Shown piece by piece: positions 32,105-41,609 of a stretch of DNA of 64,000 nucleotides. Position 1 is the first letter of the stretch, and every line of letters starts with the position of its first letter. The notes under the pieces were generated by a model. That model did not search any database. It was given only the letters and a program-made list of their open reading frames with translations, and was not told where the DNA came from. The stretch spans positions 1 to 64,000 of the forward strand of contig CAVJLG010000019.1 in assembly GCA_963650135.1 (NCBI GenBank), read 5' to 3'. Made by a program: the position numbers and the translations under genes. This stretch comes from HGM13006 sp963650135. GTDB lineage: Bacteria; Bacillota; Clostridia; Oscillospirales; Oscillospiraceae.

Positions 32105-33064
32105 ATGGAGATCAAAGAAATTGGCGCATTTGCGCAAAAGATCAATGACAACATCAGCCGCGTCCTCATCGGTAAGAAGGACGAAATTGACCTGATTCTG
32201 GTCAGCCTGTTCGCCGGCGGTCATGCCCTACTGGACGACGTTCCCGGCACCGGTAAAACCGTATTGGCAAAGTCCCTGGCCAAGTCCATCCAGTGCGATT
32301 TTAAGCGAATTCAGTTTACAGCCGACCTGCTGCCCTCGGATATCACCGGTCTGAGCGTTTACAATCAGAAGACCGGCGAGTTTGATTTCCAGCCCGGCCC
32401 CGCCTTTACCAACATTCTTCTGGCCGATGAGATCAACCGTACCACCCCCCGTACCCAGTCGGCGCTCCTCGAATGTATGGAAGAAAAGCAGATCACGGTA
32501 GACGGCGAAACCAAGCCCCTGGGTGCCCCGTTTTTTGTCATTGCAACCCAGAACCCCGTCGAATCCTCCGGTACCTTCGCGCTGCCCGAGGCACAGCTGG
32601 ACCGTTTCCTGGTGCGCCTGACCCTGGGCTATCCCTCCACCAAGGAGTCTGTGGATATCCTCACCAATTACATCAACGGTTCTCCCCTGGTGCAGCTGGA
32701 TGCAGTTGCTACCGGCGATGAAATCACCGCCATTCAGTCCGCTATTTCCGGCGTGCTGGTGTCTGATCCCATTAAGGAGTACATCGTTGCACTGGTAGAA
32801 GCCACCCGTAAGAACGAGGACGTGGAATTGGGCGTTTCTACCCGCGGTATGCTGTCGATGCTGCGGGCCTGCCAGGCGTATGCTGCCATTCACGGGCGGG
32901 ATTATGTGCTGCCGGATGATGTGAAGGCTCTGGCTGTGCCTGTATTCGCCCATCGTCTGATTCTCAAGGTCAAATACAACTCCGCCAATAAAGCCTCTGA
33001 GATTATTACTCGGCTTCTGGGCACCATCCCCGCCCCCACCGAGTCTACCACACAAAAGCTGTAA
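32105..33064 (+). CDS. MoxR family AAA+ ATPase (cluster 1)
   Basis: MoxR ATPases act as chaperones that mature or switch on protein complexes, often through partner VWA or DUF58 proteins. The 319-residue product has Walker A VPGTGKT at about residues 44-50, Walker B ILLADEINR, the sensor patch ATQNPVESSGTFALPEAQLDRF and a helical lid domain. ATG 32105 follows TTGGAG; a far longer in-frame reading overlaps the promoter and is rejected. It is followed after 17 bases by a DUF58 gene and a DUF4129-like membrane gene. Confidence 0.9.
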   Translation: MEIKEIGAFAQKINDNISRVLIGKKDEIDLILVSLFAGGHALLDDVPGTGKTVLAKSLAKSIQCDFKRIQFTADLLPSDITGLSVYNQKTGEFDFQPGPAFTNILLADEINRTTPRTQSALLECMEEKQITVDGETKPLGAPFFVIATQNPVESSGTFALPEAQLDRFLVRLTLGYPSTKESVDILTNYINGSPLVQLDAVATGDEITAIQSAISGVLVSDPIKEYIVALVEATRKNEDVELGVSTRGMLSMLRACQAYAAIHGRDYVLPDDVKALAVPVFAHRLILKVKYNSANKASEIITRLLGTIPAPTESTTQKL

Positions 33065-33081
33065 GGTCAGGTGATTGGACT

Positions 33082-34203
33082 ATGACTGCTGCCATTTGGC
33101 TGATTGTAATTGTCGGCATACTGGCAATTGCACAATCCAAGTTTTTCAGCAAGGTTGCATTTCGCCACCTGCACTATGAGCGGAAGCTGACCCGGCACGC
33201 CGTATTCGAGGGCGAATCCCTGGAGCTGCAGGAGGTCATTGCCAACCGAAAGCTGACGCCGCTCCCCTGGCTTCGGGTAGAATCCAAGCTCTCCCCTTGG
33301 CTCCGGTTCCGTTCCCAGGAAAATCTGGAGATTATGGATGACCGGTTCCACCGCAGTGTCTTCTATCTGCGCCCCTACAGCCGCATTACCCGGCGCTACA
33401 ACGTCAAATGCATTCGCCGGGGGTATTATGACCTCTCCATCACTACGCTGACTGCGGGCGACCTGTTCGGTCTGAATTCCGTCAGTCAGGAGGCCCATTC
33501 CGACGCCAAGCTGTTCGTCTATCCCAGCCTGCTGGGTGAGGATCAGCTGCCGGACGAGGCCCTTCGCTGGCAAGGCGATGTATCCGTTCGCCGCTGGATT
33601 TTCCCGGACCCCATCCTCATCAATGGCATCCGTGGCTACCAGATTGGCGACAGCCGGAAGGACATCCATTGGCGCGCCTCTGCCCGAACTGGCTCGCTCC
33701 AGGTGAAAACCCACGATTACACGGTGTTTCCCCGGCTTTTGATGGTCTTTAACATCGACCCCGAGGATAACTTCTGGGGCCAGCTGTCGGAAAAGGAAAT
33801 GGAAGAGATGGAATACGGTATTCGTACCGTTGCTACCCTCTGCAACTGGGCCATCGTCAACAATATGGAGGTGGGCCTCTACTCCAATGCCGCCATCTCC
33901 TATGCGCCGGATGTTCCCATTGACCTGGAGCCCGCCTGCAATGCCGCCCAGATGAACCGGATTCTTGAGGTGCTGGCGGGTCTGCAATTCAAAGAGCATG
34001 AATCCATCTATCGCACCATGGAGAAGCTGGTGGAAAATGATACCTCCGAAACGGATATCCTGGTGTTCTCCACCTTCTGGAACAGTTCCCTGGACAGCCG
34101 CGCCCAAGAGTTGCGGCGTAAGGGGAATTCTGTGACCCACATTACGCTCAGAAGGGAGGCCATCCGTTTTGAAGAAAACATCGATACAGCGGCTGCTGTT
34201 TGA
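33082..34203 (+). CDS. DUF58 family protein (cluster 1)
   Basis: A 373-residue protein with an N-terminal hydrophobic segment, a beta-rich middle and the DUF58 signature GIRGYQIGDSRKDIHWRASA, followed by LQVKTHD and a VWA-like C-terminal half. DUF58 proteins are the usual partner of MoxR ATPases and are thought to be membrane-linked adaptors. The C-terminus overlaps the next start by 35 bases. Confidence 0.85.
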   Translation: MTAAIWLIVIVGILAIAQSKFFSKVAFRHLHYERKLTRHAVFEGESLELQEVIANRKLTPLPWLRVESKLSPWLRFRSQENLEIMDDRFHRSVFYLRPYSRITRRYNVKCIRRGYYDLSITTLTAGDLFGLNSVSQEAHSDAKLFVYPSLLGEDQLPDEALRWQGDVSVRRWIFPDPILINGIRGYQIGDSRKDIHWRASARTGSLQVKTHDYTVFPRLLMVFNIDPEDNFWGQLSEKEMEEMEYGIRTVATLCNWAIVNNMEVGLYSNAAISYAPDVPIDLEPACNAAQMNRILEVLAGLQFKEHESIYRTMEKLVENDTSETDILVFSTFWNSSLDSRAQELRRKGNSVTHITLRREAIRFEENIDTAAAV

Positions 34204-35491
34204 GTGCATCAACCTGATTATGGCGCTGCTGCTTGTGATTCCACTGGGTGTTCTGGTGGAGCAGCTGTGTCATTTTCCCCTGTACCGCTGCTGCATGGTT
34301 CCCTGCTTGGCCGGAATCGGCTATATCCTGGGCCGCGTTTCCATGACAAAGCCCACGGTCCTTTCCATGGGACTTTGCATTGGCGGAACGGTTGTCAGCG
34401 TACTGCTCGCGGTGCTCCTCTCCCCTGCCGGTGTGCTGATTCGGCTATTGATGGCGCTGGTTACGCTGTTTTTCTCCGTTTTCTTTTTCTTCTCTGCCCG
34501 AAAAGCAGGCTATGCCATCTATGCCCCCATGGCAGTGACCGGTATTCTGCTTCATGTGCTGATTCTCATCATCTGCACGGGTATGCAGTGGGAGGATTCC
34601 ATCGCACGGCTATTGTCCGTGGTATCCATCGCATTTTTCCTGCTGAGCCTCTTTGCATTTAGCTCCAAGGGTCTCCGGAAAAGCATGCACCGCACCAGCA
34701 GTGATCGCCGGGTACGCTATCCCGCAGGCATGCAAATGGGAAATTTCCTGCTGGTCACCGGCTTTATCATCATTGCCGCATTTATCTCCAACATCTATCC
34801 CATATTCCATCTGTTCTCCAATGCATTTTCCCATGTGATTAACTGGCTGGTGGCGCTGTTTGCACTACTCTCCAGTAAGTTCCACCGCCGGGTGCTGGTA
34901 GACAGCACCATCGATCAGGCGGAGCAGTCCGTGGCAGAGGATAGCATTCTCAATGCAGAGCCCAAGGGCGAAGCCGGTTGGGTTACCACCATGGTTGAGA
35001 TCATCGCCTTTGTGGTGGTGGTTCTGGTGGTGATTTATGCGCTGTATCGCCTGATGCTGAAGCTGCGGGAACGCGGTGTCCGGCTGCCAGGCTTCCTCCG
35101 GAACTTCCGGGATCGGTTTGCACCTGTGGCCGAAGAGGACTATGTAGACGAAACCGAAAACCTCTTTGACGCAAAGGAAATGCTGGGTGACACCCGCGCC
35201 AGAATGAAAAAAGCCCTCCATAAGCTCCGGGAGCGCCCGCAAAAGCTGGAGGATTTCCCCGACAATCGGATGAAGCTGCGATTCGCCTTCCAGCAGGTTT
35301 TGAAAAAGCTTTCGGCACAGAATCCCGGCGCTGCCGCTATGACGCCCAACGAGCTGCAGCATCAGGACTTCCCCAATGAAGCCGAGGCAGCGCAGTTTAT
35401 GACCTACTACAACGAAGCCCGCTATTCCACCCGCGATATTCCGGACGATGCAGTTCGCTGCGCCCGGGATATGCTGAAAAAGAAACTGTAG
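34169..35491 (+). CDS. Membrane protein with DUF4129-like C-terminus (cluster 1)
   Basis: A 440-residue protein with about seven hydrophobic segments in residues 10-220, one more at about 275-295, and a cytosolic C-terminal region whose helices (RARMKKALHKLRERPQ ... DFPNEAEAAQFMTYYNEARYS) look like the DUF4129 tail found on membrane transglutaminases. It has no transglutaminase core. I take the TTG at 34169, which follows GGGAGG and lies within the end of the DUF58 gene; the first ATG is 17 codons later. Likely the membrane partner of the MoxR/DUF58 pair. Confidence 0.7.
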   Translation: MKKTSIQRLLFECINLIMALLLVIPLGVLVEQLCHFPLYRCCMVPCLAGIGYILGRVSMTKPTVLSMGLCIGGTVVSVLLAVLLSPAGVLIRLLMALVTLFFSVFFFFSARKAGYAIYAPMAVTGILLHVLILIICTGMQWEDSIARLLSVVSIAFFLLSLFAFSSKGLRKSMHRTSSDRRVRYPAGMQMGNFLLVTGFIIIAAFISNIYPIFHLFSNAFSHVINWLVALFALLSSKFHRRVLVDSTIDQAEQSVAEDSILNAEPKGEAGWVTTMVEIIAFVVVVLVVIYALYRLMLKLRERGVRLPGFLRNFRDRFAPVAEEDYVDETENLFDAKEMLGDTRARMKKALHKLRERPQKLEDFPDNRMKLRFAFQQVLKKLSAQNPGAAAMTPNELQHQDFPNEAEAAQFMTYYNEARYSTRDIPDDAVRCARDMLKKKL

Positions 35492-35724
35492 CACTTGAGC
35501 AGCAGGATCTCTTCGGAGGTCCTGCTGATTGCAATTTATGCCATATAATCGTAAATTTCGGATGAAAAAACGAAGATTTTTAAATTTTTTGTCCGTTTCT
35601 CTTGACATTTTCGATGGATTATCCTAAACTCCATAGATAAATGAATTTTGAATTTGAAAATGGAAAGGAATCTACATGATCGAACGGACAAAATCTTATG
35701 TCTATGCCTGGGAGGGACGCTTCC

Positions 35725-36684
35725 ATGGCGCAGACTAGTCGCAAATTCCCCATCTTACTCATACTCGGCCTGCTGGTCCTGGGTTTATTGGCGGGCTGTA
35801 CTGCGGAAGCAGCCGAGCTGCCTGCCGATAGCAACACCGACTCCGGCGCCTGGGGTATATCTGCCGAAGGCCCAGTGACCACCGGAGCAGTTATCGTCTC
35901 ACAAACAGAAGGATACGAGAACGCTGAAATCAGCGGCACCGACTCCCCCATTGCGGACGCATTGATTTCCTCATCCAGCCTCTCTGCGGCCATGGAGCAA
36001 TACGGTATTGACGCAGACAGCACCTCCGCCCAAGCTCTGCGCATGATTAACTCAGACTATGCCGTGCGCCTGAGTCAGGAACAAAGGGACGGCCTGCTGG
36101 TCTTTCTATTCGAAGGCGCAGGAGAAAGTCCGGACCCCGAGGAACGAAAAGACGCCATGTGTGTGGTGGTGCAAAACGGCGAGATTCTCTATCTCAGCAC
36201 CTGCTGCAGCACCATCCCGGACCACCCCTTCCTCCCCTGGAAAAACGACGGCACCGATGTGCCCACCCTCTGCTCCGGCGTCTACTCCTTTGACACAGTG
36301 AACCACAACGGAATCTATGCCGCGCTTCGGGTGCGGAACGACCAGGTGATTCGGTTCCACGATGCCGAAACCTTCTATTCGGACGTTTCCAACAGTGAAA
36401 GTATCCAGGTCCATCGCCGCGGCCGGGAGGAGAATTCCCCCACCAACGAAAGCTGGGCCAATTCCATCGGCTGTCTGCTGGTAGGTCATGCAGGCACAGA
36501 ACCTACTGACGATTACGCCACCTTCGCCCGTGCCGTGGGCATTCTCAACGAAGGGGCCACCGGACGCACCCCTTATCAGAACGTTGTATACGGCACGCTG
36601 GTGGTGGACCGCAGCCTTGGGGCGGATTATCTCCGGTCTGTGGGCTATTCCGACGAGGCCATTGCCGCAATCAACGGCGAATAA
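35725..36684 (+). CDS. Lipoprotein with a C-terminal DUF5675/YkuD-like GC-LLVG motif
   Basis: A 319-residue secreted lipoprotein: signal peptide with lipobox LAGC (cysteine at residue 25), an acidic linker, then a domain whose end reads IQVHRRG ... NSIGCLLVGHAG. A histidine followed some 20 residues later by a GC-hydrophobic-VG motif is shared by L,D-transpeptidase-like and DUF5675 proteins, so a peptidoglycan-related hydrolase or transpeptidase is possible. The match is partial and I do not assign an activity. ATG 35725 follows GGGAGGG by 8 bases. Terminated by a strong hairpin. Confidence 0.6.
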   Translation: MAQTSRKFPILLILGLLVLGLLAGCTAEAAELPADSNTDSGAWGISAEGPVTTGAVIVSQTEGYENAEISGTDSPIADALISSSSLSAAMEQYGIDADSTSAQALRMINSDYAVRLSQEQRDGLLVFLFEGAGESPDPEERKDAMCVVVQNGEILYLSTCCSTIPDHPFLPWKNDGTDVPTLCSGVYSFDTVNHNGIYAALRVRNDQVIRFHDAETFYSDVSNSESIQVHRRGREENSPTNESWANSIGCLLVGHAGTEPTDDYATFARAVGILNEGATGRTPYQNVVYGTLVVDRSLGADYLRSVGYSDEAIAAINGE

Positions 36685-36699
36685 CTCCATATACGCAGG

Positions 36700-36735
36700 A
36701 ACCCCCGGGAACGAATTGCTTCATTCCCGGGGGTT
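36700..36735. terminator. Bidirectional terminator between the lipoprotein and HIT genes
   Basis: AACCCCCGGGAA (36700-36711) pairs perfectly with TTCCCGGGGGTT (36724-36735), followed by TTATT on the + strand; A/T runs flank both sides. Confidence 0.85.
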
Positions 36736-36756
36736 TTATTATGCGCTAGTCAGGGT

Positions 36757-37095
36757 TTAGTTAAAGCTTCCCAGTTGCTTTCCGGCCAGTACATGGAAAT
36801 GCAGGTGATGCACGGTCTGGCCCGCATCGGCGCCACAGTTGGTCACCACGCGGAAGCCCTCAGAGAAGCCCATCTCGCGGCTAAGCTTGGCAATGACCTC
36901 ATAGATGTGACCCACCACAGGCGCCATCTCCGGGCCAATCTCCGCCGCAGAAGCAATGTGCTGCTTGGGGATCACCAGAAAATGCATGGGCGCCAGCGGC
37001 TCAATGTCCTTGAATGCAAAGCAGAGCTCATCCTCATAGACCTTGGTGGTAGGAATCTCCCCCGCCATGATTTTGCAGAAAATGCAGTCTTCCAT
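36757..37095 (-). CDS. HIT family protein (HinT-like purine nucleoside phosphoramidase)
   Basis: A 112-residue histidine-triad protein that hydrolyses adenosine phosphoramidates or related nucleotide conjugates. CIFCKIMAGEIP opens the protein with its zinc-type CxxC, and the triad HHLHFHV lies near the C-terminus (about residues 95-101) after TNCGADAGQTV. It is 13 bases downstream of alaS, and HinT hydrolyses aminoacyl-adenylates in other bacteria, so the co-location is sensible. Confidence 0.92.
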   Translation of the reverse strand: MEDCIFCKIMAGEIPTTKVYEDELCFAFKDIEPLAPMHFLVIPKQHIASAAEIGPEMAPVVGHIYEVIAKLSREMGFSEGFRVVTNCGADAGQTVHHLHFHVLAGKQLGSFN

Positions 37096-37108
37096 GAATT
37101 CGTCCTCC

Positions 37109-39775
37109 TTACTTCTTCACATGCTCGGAAACGTAATTATCCACAACCGCCAGGGCATTATCCAGCATCAGGGGGTCCTTGCCGCCGCCCATTGCAGAGT
37201 CGGGCTTGCCGCCGCCGGAACCGCCGGTGATGGCAGTGACGGTACGGATCAGGTCGCCAGCCTTAATGCCAGCTGCCACAGCCTTCTTACCGCAAACAGC
37301 GTTGAAGGTGATCTTCTCATCGGAAACGGAGGACAGCACGGCAACCACGCTCTCGTCCTTCTCCCGGAGCATATCGCCGATCTTCCGGAGCGCACCGGCG
37401 CTCATGGAGGACAGGGTGGTAGTGATGACGTTCAGGCCCTCGACCTTCTTTGCGGCATACAGGAACCGCTCTGCATCGCTGGCAAGGAGCTTGCTCTGCA
37501 TCTGATCCAGCTGCTGACGGAGCTCCTTGCCCTCCCGGACCATCTGATCCAGACGGGTCATAACCTCCTGAGGCGTGGTCTTCATGACGCTGGCAGCCTT
37601 ACGCAGCTTTGCAGTGTTGGCAGCAGCCAGCCGCAGGTTCTCCTTGCCCACCAGAGCCTCAATCCGGCGAACACCGGATGCTACAGAGCCCTCGCTGATG
37701 ATGGTAAAGGAACCGATCTTTGCAGTGTTGGTAAGGTGGGTACCGCCGCACAGCTCCTTGGACACATCGCCCATGGACACAACGCGAACCGTATCGCCGT
37801 ATTTCTCGCCGAACAGTGCCATTGCGCCCTCTTTCTTTGCCTCTTCGATGCCCATAACCTTGGTGGTAATGGGCAGGCCGTCCAAGATCGCATCGTTGAC
37901 AAACTCGGTGATTTCCTTGATCTCGCTCTCAGTAATGGCGGAGAAATGGGTAAAGTCAAAGCGGATATGGTCCGGGTTATTCAGAGAACCGGCCTGATGC
38001 ACATGGTCGCCCAGTACCTTCTGGAGTGCAGCCTGGAGCAGATGGGTAGCAGAGTGTGCGCGGGAGATAGATTCCCGGCGCTCCCGATCCACGCTGCCGG
38101 TGACTACATCCTCAACAGACAGCGTACCGGCGGTCATCTTGCCATAGTGGAGGTACTTTCCGGCCTTGTCCTTCTGCACGTTGGTCACAGTGAAGACATT
38201 CTCGCCCAGGGTGATGGTGCCCTCGTCGGGAGCCTGACCGCCCATTTCTGCGTAGAAGGGCGTCTGATCCAGCACGACGATGCCCTCTTCACCCTGACGG
38301 ATGGAGGAGCAGGGCTCGCCATCGGTGACAATGGCCAGCACCTTCCCCTGTGCAGTGAGGTTGCCGTCATAGCCGGTGAAGGTGGTGGGAGTGGCATCGT
38401 CCAGGCCCAGATCGATTCCGGCCCAAGCCAGATCGCCCAGCGCCTCACGGGCCTTACGGGCACGGACGCGCTGCTCTTCCATGAGCGCCTGGAATGCCTC
38501 CTGGTCCACGGTCATCCCCTCGTCCTCTGCCATCTCGATGGTCAGATCAATGGGGAAACCATAGGTATCATAGAGCTTAAAGGCATCTGCGCCGGAGAAC
38601 ACCGTCTCGCCCTTGGCCTTATGCTCTTCAATCATGCTGTTGTAAATCCGCAGACCGGCGTCGATGGTCTTGTTGAAGTTTTCTTCCTCCACACGAATGA
38701 CCTTGGTGATATAGGCCTGACGCTCCCGCAGCTCGGGATAATGGCCCTCGTTCTCATGGACAACAGTATCACAGACCTTGTACAGGAAGGGCTCATTGAC
38801 GCCCAGGAGCTTACCATGGCGGGCAGCACGGCGGAGTAGACGGCGGAGCACATAGCCTCTGCCTTCGTTGGAGGGCAGCACGCCGTCGCAGATCATAAAC
38901 GTTGCCGAGCGGATATGGTCGGTGATGACACGGAGGGATACGTCCTTCTCGTGGCTCTGACCATAGCTAGCGCCGGTGATCTCAGTAACCTTGTTGGTGA
39001 TGTTCATGACAGTATCTACATCGAACAGGCTGTCCACGTCCTGGCATACAACAGCCAGACGCTCCAGGCCCATGCCGGTGTCGATGTTCTTCTGCACCAG
39101 CTCGGTGTAATGGCCCTGGCCGTCGTTGTTGAACTGGGAGAATACCACGTTCCAGACTTCCATATACCGGTCGCAGTCGCAGCCCACGGTGCAGCCAGGC
39201 TTGCCGCAACCGTACTTCTCGCCGCGGTCATAGTAAATCTCGGAGCAGGGGCCGCAGGGACCGGAGCCATGCTCCCAGAAGTTGTCTTCCTTGCCGAACT
39301 TAAAGATATGATCCTTGGGCACGCCGATTTCCTCATTCCAAATCCGGAATGCCTCGTCGTCAGCGGGAGTGGTTTCATTGCCCGCGAACACAGAAGGATA
39401 CAGACGGTTGGGGTCCAGGCCCACCCACTCGGGAGAGGTCAGGAATTCCCAAGCCCAATGAATAGCCTCGTTCTTGAAGTAGTCACCAAAGGAGAAGTTG
39501 CCCAGCATCTCAAAATAGGTGCCGTGACGTGCGGTGTGACCGATGTTCTCGATGTCGCCGGTCCGGATACACTTCTGGCAGGTGGTGACCCGATGACGAG
39601 GGGGCTCCTGATCGCCGGTGAAGTAGGGCTTCATGGGCGCCATACCGGAGTTGATGAGCAGCAGCGACGGATCGTTCTGCGGGATCAGGGAAAAGCTGGG
39701 CAGGCGGAGATGGCCTTTTGTCTCAAAGAACGACAGGAACATCTCACGAAGCTCGTTGACGCCAAAGTTTTTCAT
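37109..39775 (-). CDS. alaS: Alanyl-tRNA synthetase
   Basis: AlaRS charges tRNA-Ala and edits Ser and Gly mischarges. The 888-residue product has the class II core (LINSGMAPMKPYF, TCQKCIRTGDIENIG, GNFSFGDYF), the editing domain with HSATH and CGGTHL as zinc ligands, and a C-terminal oligomerisation domain. A cysteine-rich insertion in the core, YGCGKPGCTVGCDCDRY, could bind zinc. The gene is preceded by a T-box leader with an alanine specifier, and its ATG follows GGAGG. It makes the tRNA that RqcH, encoded in the same window, uses for alanine tailing. Confidence 0.95.
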   Translation of the reverse strand: MKNFGVNELREMFLSFFETKGHLRLPSFSLIPQNDPSLLLINSGMAPMKPYFTGDQEPPRHRVTTCQKCIRTGDIENIGHTARHGTYFEMLGNFSFGDYFKNEAIHWAWEFLTSPEWVGLDPNRLYPSVFAGNETTPADDEAFRIWNEEIGVPKDHIFKFGKEDNFWEHGSGPCGPCSEIYYDRGEKYGCGKPGCTVGCDCDRYMEVWNVVFSQFNNDGQGHYTELVQKNIDTGMGLERLAVVCQDVDSLFDVDTVMNITNKVTEITGASYGQSHEKDVSLRVITDHIRSATFMICDGVLPSNEGRGYVLRRLLRRAARHGKLLGVNEPFLYKVCDTVVHENEGHYPELRERQAYITKVIRVEEENFNKTIDAGLRIYNSMIEEHKAKGETVFSGADAFKLYDTYGFPIDLTIEMAEDEGMTVDQEAFQALMEEQRVRARKAREALGDLAWAGIDLGLDDATPTTFTGYDGNLTAQGKVLAIVTDGEPCSSIRQGEEGIVVLDQTPFYAEMGGQAPDEGTITLGENVFTVTNVQKDKAGKYLHYGKMTAGTLSVEDVVTGSVDRERRESISRAHSATHLLQAALQKVLGDHVHQAGSLNNPDHIRFDFTHFSAITESEIKEITEFVNDAILDGLPITTKVMGIEEAKKEGAMALFGEKYGDTVRVVSMGDVSKELCGGTHLTNTAKIGSFTIISEGSVASGVRRIEALVGKENLRLAAANTAKLRKAASVMKTTPQEVMTRLDQMVREGKELRQQLDQMQSKLLASDAERFLYAAKKVEGLNVITTTLSSMSAGALRKIGDMLREKDESVVAVLSSVSDEKITFNAVCGKKAVAAGIKAGDLIRTVTAITGGSGGGKPDSAMGGGKDPLMLDNALAVVDNYVSEHVKK

Positions 39776-39814
39776 ACAAATTCCTCCATATTTTAAGCAA
39801 TGACAAGGGTTCCG

Positions 39815-40045
39815 CAGAAAAAGAAACCCCGCCCCCGAAAACAGGGGCGGGAGTCAAGCTCACGCGGTACCACCCTGATTTGTCTCATAAAAGACACCTC
39901 AGACGCCTTAACGGGGACGAACGTACCGGTTTTCCGGTCAGCTCAGGAGTGGCCTGCATGGATTCCCGTGCCGGAGCTTTCACCCTCCTCCGGTCGCTAA
40001 GCTGGGAAGCACATGCTTCTTTCCGTCATTGCCTTTGCATATTCA
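39815..40045 (-). promoter_or_regulatory. T-box riboswitch, alanine specific
   Basis: Read leftward, the leader carries the T-box AGGGTGGTACCGCG (complement of 39863-39876) and, before it, a stem I with the GGGTGAAAGC apical motif. The specifier appears to be GCC (complement of 39951-39953), an alanine codon, just ahead of ACTCCTGAGCTG. A CCCGCCCC/GGGGCGGG terminator (39827-39851) and A-run (T on the transcript) end it. Uncharged tRNA-Ala should stabilise the antiterminator and allow alaS transcription. Confidence 0.9.
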
Positions 40046-40050
40046 CCACC

Positions 40051-40078
40051 ATTTTAGCACGAATCAGCCATTTGTCAA
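40051..40078 (-). promoter_or_regulatory. Promoter for the alaS T-box leader
   Basis: On the leftward strand, TTGACA (complement of 40073-40078) and TAAAAT (complement of 40051-40056) are 16 bases apart. Confidence 0.75.
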
Positions 40079-40173
40079 CCACTCGCCAGCGGTTTTTCCG
40101 CTAATTTGCAGAAAATTTCCGTCGAATGCATGAAACCGCCCGTCCCGGTACACACTGAGTGCGGGTGAATTGG

Positions 40174-40851
40174 ATGTTTATTTCGTTTTTAAGAACCATT
40201 ATTCTATATCTTGTGATCGTGCTGACGCTGCGGGTGCTGGGAAAGCGCCAGGTGGGCGAGCTGGAGCCATCGGAGCTGGTGGTGGCAATTTTGATTTCCG
40301 ATCTGGCCGCAGTCCCCATGCAGGACATTGGCATTCCCCTGTTGTCCGGCGTCATTCCCATTTTAACGCTGCTGGCCCTGGAGCTGGCAGCCTCGGAGTG
40401 GAGCATGCATTCCGTGCGGTTCCGGGCATTTTTGTGCGGAAAGCCCGTATTTATCATCCGCGAGGGCGTGATCGATCAAACTGCCATGTCCAAAAATCGT
40501 CTGACCATTGACGAGCTGAATTTCTGCCTCCGTCAAGCCGGAATTCTGGATGCCAGCCAGGTACAGTATGCGGTGCTGGAAACAAACGGTCAGCTCACCA
40601 CCTTCCTCTATCCCCAATATGCCCCGCTGACCCCACAGGACGCCGGGAAAAAGGCGCAGAATCAGGAATTCGCCGTGAATCTTATCTGCAATGGGCGCAT
40701 TCTGGAGGATAATCTAAGCTTTATCGGCAAGGACCTTGGCTGGCTGGACACAGAGCTGGCCCGGCAAAAGTTAACCCGCGATGAAATCTTCTGGATGACG
40801 GGCACCGCTGGCGGAACGGTACAGATTGTGAGAAAGGCGGACACGGTATGA
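40174..40851 (+). CDS. DUF421 (YetF/YcaP) family membrane protein
   Basis: A 225-residue protein with two to three transmembrane segments at the N-terminus and the family motif LRVLGKRQVGELEPSELVVAILISD, followed by a cytosolic domain with the NRLTIDELNFCLRQAGI patch. The function of the DUF421 family is unknown, though it is often linked to sporulation and stress operons in Firmicutes. The start is uncertain: ATG 40174 gives the usual family N-terminus, with GTG at 40165 or 40159 as alternatives. The stop overlaps the next ATG (ATGA). Confidence 0.82.
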   Translation: MFISFLRTIILYLVIVLTLRVLGKRQVGELEPSELVVAILISDLAAVPMQDIGIPLLSGVIPILTLLALELAASEWSMHSVRFRAFLCGKPVFIIREGVIDQTAMSKNRLTIDELNFCLRQAGILDASQVQYAVLETNGQLTTFLYPQYAPLTPQDAGKKAQNQEFAVNLICNGRILEDNLSFIGKDLGWLDTELARQKLTRDEIFWMTGTAGGTVQIVRKADTV

Positions 40852-41228
40852 AAAAAATATACTGCGCCCTGGGGATTTTACTGGTGATTACCGGCTTTTG
40901 CTGGTTCACCGCCTGGCGGGTAGACGACCTATGCAGCACCTCTGCGCAGCTGCTGGAGGCTGCAGAAACCCAGGTATTGCTGGGCGACTATCCCGCCGCA
41001 GAGGAGACAGTCAACCACGCTTTCCGACTTTGGCAGAAGCACGAGTGCTTCTTTGGCATGGCGCTTCGACACACGGAATCCGATGATGTTGGCATTCTGT
41101 TTCCTGTACTCCAAGAAGCATGCAGGCAAAAGGACCAGGGGGAATTTCTGCTGCAAGCCCGGGAATTGAGCGCTACGCTTCGGCAGCTGGGGCGAATGGA
41201 GCAGCCGTATTTGTTTAATATACTATAA
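40848..41228 (+). CDS. DUF4363 family protein
   Basis: A 126-residue protein with one N-terminal transmembrane segment or uncleaved signal (about residues 4-22) and an extracytoplasmic helical domain. It follows DUF421 with a four-base overlap; the DUF421-DUF4363 pair is a recurring two-gene unit in Clostridia, so the two proteins likely act together at the membrane. Function unknown. Confidence 0.75.
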   Translation: MKKIYCALGILLVITGFCWFTAWRVDDLCSTSAQLLEAAETQVLLGDYPAAEETVNHAFRLWQKHECFFGMALRHTESDDVGILFPVLQEACRQKDQGEFLLQARELSATLRQLGRMEQPYLFNIL

Positions 41229-41244
41229 TTGTAGTGACGTTGTA

Positions 41245-41273
41245 TTGACATTTTTATCTATTCAGCGTATACT
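41245..41273 (+). promoter_or_regulatory. Promoter for the toxin-antitoxin pair
   Basis: TTGACA (41245-41250), 17 bases, TATACT (41268-41273), very close to the antitoxin start (leader of about 10 bases). Such tight spacing suits autoregulation by the antitoxin. Confidence 0.75.
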
Positions 41274-41291
41274 GGCTTTGAGGTGAAGCCA

Positions 41292-41609
41292 ATGGACACA
41301 AAAAACATCGTATCCGCGCCAAAAACCGCAAGCTTTCAAATGCGGATCAACCCGGAAATCAAACGTCAGGTAGAGGAGATTTATGCCCAGCAGGGACTTT
41401 CTTTAACGGATGCCGTCAATATTTTTATTCAGCAATCCATCAACCAGAGAGGCCTTCCTTTCCTCCCCTCCTCTGATAACCAGGCGTATCTCAAGTGGAA
41501 GGTCTATCAGCGTTTGCTGGAGGACGTGCAGTACGGCTGGGATTCCGCCGAACAGAACGGCTGGATTTCCGAGGAAGACGCCTACAAAGCGCTGGAGCTT
41601 GAGAAATGA
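41292..41609 (+). CDS. RelB/DinJ family antitoxin
   Basis: A 105-residue protein whose first half matches the RelB/DinJ ribbon-helix-helix dimer (SFQMRINPEIKRQVEEIYAQQG, then LTDAVNIFIQQSINQRGLPF). The acidic C-terminal half should wrap the toxin. It binds its own promoter in known systems. Its stop overlaps the start of the toxin gene by four bases. The ATG at 41292 follows AGGTGA by 5 bases. Confidence 0.88.
   Translation: MDTKNIVSAPKTASFQMRINPEIKRQVEEIYAQQGLSLTDAVNIFIQQSINQRGLPFLPSSDNQAYLKWKVYQRLLEDVQYGWDSAEQNGWISEEDAYKALELEK

Noticed and set aside
37043..38839. Long open frame (598 codons) antisense to alaS
   Set aside because: The opposite strand has all AlaRS motifs; the frame shows no signal of coding and starts inside the HIT gene.
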